Shown piece after piece: positions 51,701 to 58,867 of a stretch of 64,000 nt of DNA (its first letter is position 1; every line of letters begins with the position of its first letter). The notes under the pieces were generated by a model. The model did no database searches, was not told where the DNA came from, and worked only from the letters and a program-made list of their open reading frames with translations. Origin of the DNA: Pseudopedobacter sp044361595. GTDB taxonomy: Bacteria; Bacteroidota; Bacteroidia; Sphingobacteriales; Sphingobacteriaceae. Where the stretch lies: positions 72,170 through 136,169 of the forward strand of contig JBIKIN010000011.1 of NCBI GenBank assembly GCA_044361595.1, in the 5' to 3' direction. A program made the translations under genes and the position numbers.

Positions 51701-52601
51701 TCACACTATTTCCAGCAAGCCCTTCGGCTGTAGTAAAGTTTACAAAAGACTTCCCGTCAAACCGGCTCACACCACCACTCGTACCAAACCAGAGATGGCC
51801 TTTCTTGTCCTGAAAAATGGACCGAACATCCCCTTGCACAAGTCCATTTTCTTTTCCATAAACAACAAATGATTTTCCATCATATCGGCTCACGCCTGAG
51901 CCATTGAAGCCAAACCAAAAATAACCGTCTTTATCTTCAAACACGGACGTTACAAATTGTTGTGGCAAGCCCTGGTCTATATTCAAATACTGTATATCGT
52001 ACAATACATCCTTTTTACTAACCAGTGGCAGGGCAGGGTTTATTTTTGGAGAAAATGCCTTTCCGGTTTTGCCTTTGGCAGCTATGGGTTTACCCGTTGG
52101 TATGGTATCGCCAAATTGGTTTTTAATTATATATCCTTGTGGGCTGTTTGCTGCATTGTGTATGATGAGTTTACTCTCATCCACGGGTGTTTGCTGCAAA
52201 TTATCTGGTACAGGATACCTATTATCCATCGTTTTAATGTCACTGCGGATGGGAATAAGTGGTATCAATTTTGGCTTTGCAATACTATCAGGGTGTATTC
52301 TTTTGCCAATGGCAGGTATGGGTATGCCTGTAATAACGGGTTTACCATCCACAGTAGTTACCGGTTCTACTGGTCTGCCAGTTACCATATTCACTTTATA
52401 AGCAACCTTTGGGTTGGCTTCCCAGCTTTTGGGTGGGGTATAGAGGGATGGTAGTTTAGTACCATCGTCTTTGGGTGCATTATTGCAAGCTACCAAAAGG
52501 AGTAGCGGCAGGAAGAATTTTAACTTCCATACTTTTTTAGCTGTCGCCGATAAAACGTTCAGCTTATGCTGGTAATACGATGGTAAATGTAGTGCCTTCA
52601 T
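48735..52601 (-). CDS. Beta-propeller (reg_prop) sensor histidine kinase, probable lipoprotein
   Basis: 1288 residues. After an unusually long leader the lipobox LLLLVAC puts the modified cysteine near residue 39. A Pro/Lys-rich linker precedes about 14 propeller repeats (GHLWFGTSGGVSRFDGKSF type, about 210-860). A Y_Y_Y domain, one membrane helix (WAYTIYALLFLTALRAF) and a kinase core follow, with His1036. Such sensors in hybrid HTCS proteins detect glycans, but here no receiver or AraC part is attached. A lipidated N-terminus with an internal helix is odd. The start overlaps the previous gene by 38 bases; no later start precedes the lipobox. Confidence 0.9.
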   Translation of the reverse strand: MKALHLPSYYQHKLNVLSATAKKVWKLKFFLPLLLLVACNNAPKDDGTKLPSLYTPPKSWEANPKVAYKVNMVTGRPVEPVTTVDGKPVITGIPIPAIGKRIHPDSIAKPKLIPLIPIRSDIKTMDNRYPVPDNLQQTPVDESKLIIHNAANSPQGYIIKNQFGDTIPTGKPIAAKGKTGKAFSPKINPALPLVSKKDVLYDIQYLNIDQGLPQQFVTSVFEDKDGYFWFGFNGSGVSRYDGKSFVVYGKENGLVQGDVRSIFQDKKGHLWFGTSGGVSRFDGKSFVNFTTAEGLAGNSVSKILEDKSGNLWFATNDGVSKFVPSKDASTGTFYNYSTNEGLSNNNVISMAEDQSGSLWFATWGGGVNKFVGKSQSAGQAGFIHFTTKEGLANDTVNSIIKDKLGHLWFSTRRGVSKFDARLNDKVGQGKTFTNFPIKLLAPNGRSNERVLSSTEDQYGHIWFGTANSGLIRYDGKNFIQISEKEGLSYNGVYYNSLFEDKSGHLWIGTSGGGLNRINTTSFLRFTKADGLSDNFIWNVLEDRKGNLWFGANTGINVYDGKSFAHFPLGFAYFSLEDKLGNLWFSGSGLNKYDGQSLVRYGLPKGVKDVLSMMEDSRGHLWLGGQGLTRYEPPKDGKSGTYFHFTEAEGFFTGGYTPAMLEDKSGNLWFNYRNGLTKYTPLKDGQSGTFVHFTAAEGLGTGIGKMLQDKNGYLWFATGNGLIRYEPSNQGHSGTFTHYTTDQGLPSNNLFSIFEDKQGILWIGTRDGLSKYDGKTFLNFTTAEGLSGNQVTRIMEDKFGNLWISTYGGGVSKLEKNAYKPSQQPPVVSLRQLYINEVVPDYRNPADSSLQKIKFDGVQDFENFPINPRIPSDQNHLSFQYSALDWNAPTKIKYSFRLLGLEKKWSIPVTRTTADFRNLPDGKFIFQVCAIGESGEWSKPFDYEFTILPPWWKTWWAYTIYALLFLTALRAFSLWREGRLRKEKEQLQHKVEERTSELRKKSEELTHSLEDLKSTQVQLIQSEKMASLGELTAGIAHEIQNPLNFVNNFSEVSNELIEELKGERLKVEGERDTVLEDELIVDISANLEKINHHGKRAADIVKGMLQHSSAGSGKKEPTNINALADEYLRLSYHGLRAKDKSFNATMKTEFDETIGNINIIPQDIGRVILNLITNAFYVVNERSKAEGVGHKEENELNPIPAYEPIVSVSTKKVNGKVEITVADNGNGIPQKILDKIFQPFFTTKPTGQGTGLGLSLSYDIVKAHGGTIEVESVEKEGTTFIVKLPIQNN

Positions 52602-55600
52602 TTTCTTGTGTATTTATTTTTATTTCCCCACCATGCGCCTTCACAATATCGTAACTTAAACTCAATCCTAAACCTGTGCCCTGCCCGGTAGGTTTGGTGG
52701 TAAAGAAGGGTTGAAATATTTTATCTAGAATTTTCGGAGGAATGCCCGGCCCATTGTCACGAACTGAAATTAAAACCTCAGCCCCCCTGCCCCCCAAAGG
52801 GGGGTTCTTGGAAGTCTTCACCCAGATAGTTGGATCATACTTATAATTAGGATCTTTGAACCCCCCGTCGCCTGTCCCGGTTTTTTCGGGAGAGGGCAGG
52901 GAGGCTGCATAAAATGCGTTGTTGATTAAATTCAAAATAACCCTTCCAATATCCTGCGGAATAATGTTGATGCTACCAATGCTTTCATCAAAATCTGTTT
53001 TCATGGTGGCGTTAAAAGATTTGTCTTTAGCTCTTAAGCCATGATATGCCAATCTTAAATATTCATCAGCCAGAGAATTGATATTGGTGGCTTCTTTTTT
53101 TCCGCTTCCAGCACTTGAATGTTGAAGCATTCCTTTTACTATAGCATCGGCTCTTTTGCCGTGGTGAAGAATTTTTTCTAAATTTTGTTGTACATCTTTT
53201 GCTATCTCTTTTGCTTCAGCTGTATTCCCCTTATCAACTTCTTCAACCATTTCACTTATCAACTCATTACTCACTTCACTAAAATTATTGACGAAGTTTA
53301 ATGGGTTTTGAATCTCATGGGCAATGCCTGCAGTGAGTTCTCCAAGGCTCGCCATTTTCTCTGATTGGATGAGTTGGGATTGGGTGGATTTTAACTCTTC
53401 CAATGATTGTTTTAACTCACTGGTTCTTTCTTCTACCTTATGTTGTAGTTGTTCTTTTTCCTGCCGCAACTTCCGTTCCCGCCAAAGACTAAATGCTCTT
53501 AATGCAGCCAAAAACAGCAATGAATAAATGGTATATGCCCACCAAGTAAGCCACCAAGGTGGCAAAATAGTGATGGTCATGGATATGCCTTCTTCATTCC
53601 ACACCCCATCGGCATTGGATGCTTTTACTCTGAAAATATAAGTGCCTGGTGAAAGATTGGTATAAGACACTTTTCTTTCTTTAGACGGTGCCGACCAATT
53701 CTTATCATAGTTTTCCAGCTTCCAGCTATATTGGTTGTCTTCTGAGCGCAGGTAGTGCAAAGCCACAAAATCAAAACTCAGGTTCTTTTGCCAATGCTTC
53801 AACTCAATGGTATTGGTATAGGCCACCGATTGTTTAAAAATAGTTCCATCGGGTTTTGAATAGAGAGAATCATTGATGCTCATTTGTGTTAAAACGATGG
53901 ATGGTAGCGTTGTATCTTTCTTCAGCAGGTTGGCAGGTACAATACGATTTAGACCATTGTTACTTCCAATCCAAATATCGCCATTGCTGGTTTTGATGCC
54001 TCGATAGCTTCTATCATAAGCCTGAAAGCCATCTTTTTGAAAGTAAGAAACAAACGATTTTGTTTCTGGGTCGAATACCGATAAGCCCCTTTGGGTGGGC
54101 AGCCAAAACCGTCCGAATTCGTCCTTCACAATTCGTCCATTTTGACTAAGATATAAATCGTTATGCAACAAACCCTTTGATTCATCATAAGCTGTAATGG
54201 TGCCCTTTTCTGCATTTACAGTTACAAGTCCGCCAGATGAATATGTTGCAAACCAGGGTTCTCCTCTTTTGTCAGTGGTAAAAAAATTAGTTGAAGAAAG
54301 TTCGGTATTCCTAAAAACAGTAAAGTTGTTTTTGTAAGGATGATATAAATTCAAGCCTCCATCCGTACCAATCCACAAACGTTTTTTTCCGTCCTCCGCA
54401 AGAAAAGTTATTTCATTGTGGCTGATGGAAGTGCTGTCTCCTGAGACAGGTAAAAAATGCGTAAAACCATCTTCCCGCTCATTTAATCGGTACAACCCAA
54501 ATTGATTATCCCCTCCGTCGCCCAGCCAAATATTCCTTTTGGAATCCTGATAAAATTTGTCAATTTGTTTGCTGGTGAGGGAAGCAGGGTTTTTAGCATC
54601 GGGAATAAAACTTTTTATGAGCCTACCCGTATTTTTATCCAAAACAAAAACACCTTTATCTCTGATAGAAAGCCAAAGCCTTTGTTGCTTATCGGGAAAA
54701 AGAAACGCAATATTGTTGACCTCTTTGGGGCTATAAAAAAATCGTTTGAAACTGCTGGTAGCTTCCTGCCAAAGGTTTAGCCCATTTGCAGTACCTACCC
54801 ATATTTTGCCATCGGCATCTTCCTGTACAGCGGTAATGGCATTGTTGCTGATAGATGATGCATTGGAGGGGTTGTTTTTGAAGACTTTAAAATTACCCTG
54901 ACTGGCTTGGTACAGAGCGAGTCCGTTTCGGGTACCTACCCACAATCGTTTCTTACTGTCTTCAAATAAATATCGGATACTATCCGATGGTAGGCCGTTG
55001 GGTTCATCCGCTCGATAGCGGAAAAGATCCATCTGTTGCTTTTTGGGAGCTTGTTTGTATAAACCTGGCCGAGTGCCTAACCATAACAAACCTGAACGGT
55101 CCTGTAAAGAGTTATAAGGTAACGGAATTTGAGGTAAAGGATTAGCGGGTAGATTAAAATTGTAATCGAAAATGCTGAATGATTTTGTAGCAAACTGATA
55201 TTGAATAAAAAATGATGATTTCCTCAAATCTTCCCAAGCTTGAAACAAAATCCTTTCTTTGTTTTGAGCGATGACGAAAAATTGCGTAATTTTTGAAATG
55301 CCTTTTTGATAAGGAAGTGGAGGAGTGCCATAGGTAAAGGTTTGGATTTGGTTGGAAACAGGGTCTATCAAAGAAATTTTACCTTGTCGATATGTCAACC
55401 AAATTTGCCCCTTCAAATCTTCCTTTGCCCAAAGAATTGAGTCAGCCATTGAATTGGCATTATTAGGTTGGTGAACATAGCTTTTTACTATTTTCAGTTG
55501 TTTGCTATCAAAAACATAAAGGCCATGTGAGCCAGTAAGCAACAATCGGTTGGCGGTTGCTTTGCTAATTTGCCTTAGGGTATCTGCTTTGCCAGATTGC

Positions 55601-56289
55601 CAAATATTCTTTCCGGCAGGGATGATGATTTCAAAACGATCTTTCTGACGGTTCAATCGTTGGAGATTGTTTTTTTCATCCAGTAACCAAACTGTACCCG
55701 ATAATTCGAGTGTGTTAACATGTGTAGAAAAGCGGCTATTTCTATCAGCAAGCGGGTACTTTTTTATTACCCCATTGGTAGGGTTAAGGCAATAGGTGTT
55801 AAGGAACTTCCTGAACACATTTGTATAACTCTTGAACCAGATATTTCCTGCTTCATCTTCGAATAAAATAGCATTACCATTGCTAATCTCAGCATTGGTC
55901 GTTTTGCCCTCGGGGTAAAAAGTCCTAAATTTTTCGGTAAGCGGGTCAAAATAACTAATCCCACCTTTTCCTGCACTTTCCCCGATCCATATCTTACCAT
56001 CCTTTGCTTTTAGTAGTCCTCCTAAAAGATTCCTTGATTGAAAATTGGTGGTATCCATTTGATTAGGGGTAGCTTTAAAGACTTTAAAGCGGTAGCCATC
56101 GTATTTTACCAGACCCGTTTGGGTACCAAACCAGATGAAGCCCTTGTCATCCTGAAGGGGGTCTATCACAAATTCCTCTGGAAGGCCTTCGGCTACACCG
56201 TATTTTTCAAAGGCAATCTTTTTCTGCTGGGCAAAGCTTATGCTTGCTGTAAGGGCAAGAAGGAGGGTGAGTGTTAGTTGCTTTATCAT
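52564..56289 (-). CDS. Beta-propeller (reg_prop) sensor histidine kinase
   Basis: 1241 residues. The signal peptide (1-20) is followed by two seven-bladed reg_prop propellers (about 25-790: KGFIWFGTQTGLVKYDGYRF, KKRLWVGTRNGLALY), Y_Y_Y (about 815-880), a membrane helix and a kinase core. His991 lies in GIAHEIQNPLNFVNNF. Between N-box and G1 the loop (about 1130-1175) is lengthened by segments such as LPSPEKTGTGDGG and NPPLGGRGAE, which are encoded by GC-rich palindromes. The frame stays open, so the protein is probably made. It lies 8 bases after the first kinase. Confidence 0.92.
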   Translation of the reverse strand: MIKQLTLTLLLALTASISFAQQKKIAFEKYGVAEGLPEEFVIDPLQDDKGFIWFGTQTGLVKYDGYRFKVFKATPNQMDTTNFQSRNLLGGLLKAKDGKIWIGESAGKGGISYFDPLTEKFRTFYPEGKTTNAEISNGNAILFEDEAGNIWFKSYTNVFRKFLNTYCLNPTNGVIKKYPLADRNSRFSTHVNTLELSGTVWLLDEKNNLQRLNRQKDRFEIIIPAGKNIWQSGKADTLRQISKATANRLLLTGSHGLYVFDSKQLKIVKSYVHQPNNANSMADSILWAKEDLKGQIWLTYRQGKISLIDPVSNQIQTFTYGTPPLPYQKGISKITQFFVIAQNKERILFQAWEDLRKSSFFIQYQFATKSFSIFDYNFNLPANPLPQIPLPYNSLQDRSGLLWLGTRPGLYKQAPKKQQMDLFRYRADEPNGLPSDSIRYLFEDSKKRLWVGTRNGLALYQASQGNFKVFKNNPSNASSISNNAITAVQEDADGKIWVGTANGLNLWQEATSSFKRFFYSPKEVNNIAFLFPDKQQRLWLSIRDKGVFVLDKNTGRLIKSFIPDAKNPASLTSKQIDKFYQDSKRNIWLGDGGDNQFGLYRLNEREDGFTHFLPVSGDSTSISHNEITFLAEDGKKRLWIGTDGGLNLYHPYKNNFTVFRNTELSSTNFFTTDKRGEPWFATYSSGGLVTVNAEKGTITAYDESKGLLHNDLYLSQNGRIVKDEFGRFWLPTQRGLSVFDPETKSFVSYFQKDGFQAYDRSYRGIKTSNGDIWIGSNNGLNRIVPANLLKKDTTLPSIVLTQMSINDSLYSKPDGTIFKQSVAYTNTIELKHWQKNLSFDFVALHYLRSEDNQYSWKLENYDKNWSAPSKERKVSYTNLSPGTYIFRVKASNADGVWNEEGISMTITILPPWWLTWWAYTIYSLLFLAALRAFSLWRERKLRQEKEQLQHKVEERTSELKQSLEELKSTQSQLIQSEKMASLGELTAGIAHEIQNPLNFVNNFSEVSNELISEMVEEVDKGNTAEAKEIAKDVQQNLEKILHHGKRADAIVKGMLQHSSAGSGKKEATNINSLADEYLRLAYHGLRAKDKSFNATMKTDFDESIGSINIIPQDIGRVILNLINNAFYAASLPSPEKTGTGDGGFKDPNYKYDPTIWVKTSKNPPLGGRGAEVLISVRDNGPGIPPKILDKIFQPFFTTKPTGQGTGLGLSLSYDIVKAHGGEIKINTQENEGTTFTIVLPA
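52779..52912. repeat. GC-rich palindromic repeats inserted in a kinase coding region
   Basis: Two GC-rich palindromic blocks are present: CCCCCCAAAGGGGGG (52790-52804) and CCCGGTTTTTTCGGG (52876-52890). They stand out from the AT-rich gene and resemble intergenic repeats, yet keep the reading frame. Confidence 0.65.
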
Positions 56290-56297
56290 GTATTTAA

Positions 56298-58355
56298 TTA
56301 TAATGGTAGTTGAATGGTGAACTCAGTTCCTTCTTTTTCTTTTGTGTTTACTTTTATTTCCCCACCGTGTGCTTTTACAATATCATAACTCAAACTCAAT
56401 CCCAAACCTGTGCCCTGCCCGGTGGGTTTGGTGGTAAAGAAAGGTTGGAAGATTTTGTCGAGAATTTTTTGTGGAATGCCGTTGCCGTTGTCTTTTACAG
56501 AGATCAATACTTTGTTGCCATCTTTTTTTGTGCTTACTGATACTGTTGGTTCGTAATCTGTAATATTTTGTTTGCTCCGTTCATTCACCACATAAAACGC
56601 ATTCGTAATTAAATTCAAAATCACTCTTCCAATATCCTGTGGAATGATATTGATGTTGCCAATTGTTTCATCAAAATCTGTTTTCATGGTGGCGTTGAAA
56701 GATTTATCTTTTACTCTTAATCCATGATAAGCCAATCTTAAATATTCATCAGCCAACGCATTGATATTGGTGGGTTCTTTTACACTATTGCTACTTCGTG
56801 AATGTTGCAACATTCCTTTTACAATGGCATCGGCTCTTTTACCGTGGTGGTTTATTTTTTCTAGGTTTTTATAAATATCTTCTAAAATCTCATCTTGTAA
56901 AGCCTCATCTCTTTCGTCTTTATTCTTTGTTCTTTCTTCTTTAATCTCTTGAATCATTTCATTACTCACCTCAGAAAAATTATTTACAAAGTTTAACGGG
57001 TTCTGAATCTCATGTGCAATGCCTGCGGTGAGCTCTCCAAGGCTTGCCATTTTCTCTGATTGGATGAGTTGGGCCTGGGTAGATTTTAATTCATGTAAGG
57101 TACTTTCCACTTTATTTTTCTGTTCTTGTAAAACAAGATTCGCTTTTTGCTTTTGCCGATTGTTGCGGTAAAGAATTAAACCGATGATAGAAAGAACAGC
57201 AAGTACTGCAAGAAAACTGTAGGTTCTGATTTTTGATTGTGTTTCTATTTGCTGCTTTTCCAATTCCCGCAAACGAGTGGCTTCGCTTAGTAACAAACTC
57301 TGAAAGTTGGCCAGATTCTTATATTTTTCTTTATTCCACGCATCTCTTGTGGTGAGGGTAAGCCCTTGGTATTTTAAAACACTATCTGGTTGATTGTTGA
57401 GCAAATACGCTTTGTATAAGACCTCGTAAACTCCTCCGTCTCTAAAATATTGAGTATTTATCAATCCTGGCTCAGAACCTACTTCGTATGCTTTTTTGGC
57501 ATAATAAAGGGAAGAATCTTTAACCCCACTATTCTGATGTAACGAGGACAGCGTTCTATATACGAGTAACAACATACGCCTGTTAGTTTCCTTATATTCG
57601 GTAGCAACTTGTAGTGCTTTATAGAGGTATTCTCTACCCAATTCGTCATTTTTTGCCTTAAAGTTCTTACGGGCCAGGTAAAGGATTGGTTGGGTCTTCC
57701 ATCCACTATTGATCTGTTCGTAAAGCTTCACGGACTTCTGTGCATATACTTCCACAGAGTCAAGCTGGTTTGCATCAAGATACTGACTTGCAATTGCAGC
57801 CGAAACAGCAGCTATTCTAAAATAATCTTTGATTAATGATGCTATCCTTACACTTTCTTTATAATGAAAAATGGCCTGTTCTGTATTACCTGTTTCTTCC
57901 ATTAATCCCCCGCAAATACTATGATTAAAAGCCAATCTATTTAATCTATATTCAGCAGGTAATTCTTTTCCCAAACCATATGCGTTTTTTTCGGAGTCGG
58001 GATTCTGTAGAATTTCAAATGCTTGTAATAAATTTTGTAGTCCTCCAGCATAATCGGCTTTTTGCATTAATGCGTATGCCTGATTAATCAAAAAATTTCC
58101 TTCGTGTAATGACTGCTTGTTTTTTCGGGCGATAAGTAAACCTTTCGTCGCATAAAAGAGCGAAGAGTCAGAATTTGATGCCATATAATATCGGGAAATA
58201 TCAGTAATTGACCTTATCCTAATTGAGTCGTGGGTAGCAGTATGGAGTGTATTCCTTAGGCTGTCAATCCGGGTTTGTTGGGCATTTACATGATTTACTG
58301 AAATACCAAGCAGAAGCATGATTATCAACTTAAATAAGGTTTTATTATGTGTCAT
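56298..58355 (-). CDS. TPR sensor histidine kinase, first gene of the cluster
   Basis: 685 residues. The signal peptide (about 1-25) is followed by TPR-like helices (40-345), one membrane helix (about 374-392), a coiled coil and a kinase core with His448. The loop between N-box and G1 is the shortest of the five (NERSKQNITDYEP), so it may be the form closest to the ancestor. It opens the cluster. The start is the first ATG before the signal sequence, and no clear promoter box is seen upstream. Confidence 0.92.
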   Translation of the reverse strand: MTHNKTLFKLIIMLLLGISVNHVNAQQTRIDSLRNTLHTATHDSIRIRSITDISRYYMASNSDSSLFYATKGLLIARKNKQSLHEGNFLINQAYALMQKADYAGGLQNLLQAFEILQNPDSEKNAYGLGKELPAEYRLNRLAFNHSICGGLMEETGNTEQAIFHYKESVRIASLIKDYFRIAAVSAAIASQYLDANQLDSVEVYAQKSVKLYEQINSGWKTQPILYLARKNFKAKNDELGREYLYKALQVATEYKETNRRMLLLVYRTLSSLHQNSGVKDSSLYYAKKAYEVGSEPGLINTQYFRDGGVYEVLYKAYLLNNQPDSVLKYQGLTLTTRDAWNKEKYKNLANFQSLLLSEATRLRELEKQQIETQSKIRTYSFLAVLAVLSIIGLILYRNNRQKQKANLVLQEQKNKVESTLHELKSTQAQLIQSEKMASLGELTAGIAHEIQNPLNFVNNFSEVSNEMIQEIKEERTKNKDERDEALQDEILEDIYKNLEKINHHGKRADAIVKGMLQHSRSSNSVKEPTNINALADEYLRLAYHGLRVKDKSFNATMKTDFDETIGNINIIPQDIGRVILNLITNAFYVVNERSKQNITDYEPTVSVSTKKDGNKVLISVKDNGNGIPQKILDKIFQPFFTTKPTGQGTGLGLSLSYDIVKAHGGEIKVNTKEKEGTEFTIQLPL

Positions 58356-58383
58356 AAATTTTTTTAATTAGATAATGTAATAA

Positions 58384-58560
58384 TTAATTCATTGCCCTAG
58401 TCTCCACTTTCATCCCGAGAGCTATCTGGACTCCTCCATGTGATTTTGCAATACCATAAGGTTCTAAACTACTTTGCCTATTAATTTTCCTGAGTTCGTT
58501 TGCTAATTCGGTTCCAATTTGTGCATTAGAAACAAATACTAAAATAGTTTCGTGTATATT
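58384..58560 (-). pseudogene. Decayed C-terminal fragment of a sixth kinase
   Basis: A frame without a start codon ends YGIAKSHGGVQIALGMKVET before a stop. It resembles the kinase C-terminus YDIVKAHGGxIxV, and the DNA also resembles that part of the neighbouring kinase genes. The rest of the domain is gone. The call is tentative because the match is short. The remaining part of 58356-58867 holds only the repeat at 58748. Confidence 0.45.
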
Positions 58561-58747
58561 TTAATTTAGAGTTAGCAGTTAAAGATATGTTTTATAGGTT
58601 AAAAGAAAAAGGGGGATTGATGTGTAAGAATTATAATAAGAATTAAAAGGTTTGTGTTAAGGATTGCCCCAAAGGAATGCACCAAAGCAGTCTTTAGGAT
58701 ATTTGGCAAAGAAACATCCCCGCCTGTAACATTCGGGCAGGCTTTTT

Positions 58748-58780
58748 ATAGTCATCCTGAGCGGAGTCGAAGGAGGGCAA
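58748..58780. repeat. Repeat 'TCCTGAGCGGAGTCGAAGGAGG' type
   Basis: Same core as at 21377 and 34694, here without long T/A arms. Confidence 0.5.
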
Positions 58781-58867
58781 TAAAAAGACATAATGCCCGA
58801 CTGAACGGTACGGGCGGAAAAAGCCCTGTCTGTCTCGATTTTTCTTTGGGATTAAAGCGCCCTGATC

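Noticed and set aside
48735..56289. Hybrid HTCS regulators with a polysaccharide locus
   Set aside because: The propeller kinases end after the catalytic domain, with no receiver or AraC part, and no SusC/SusD or glycoside hydrolase genes are nearby.
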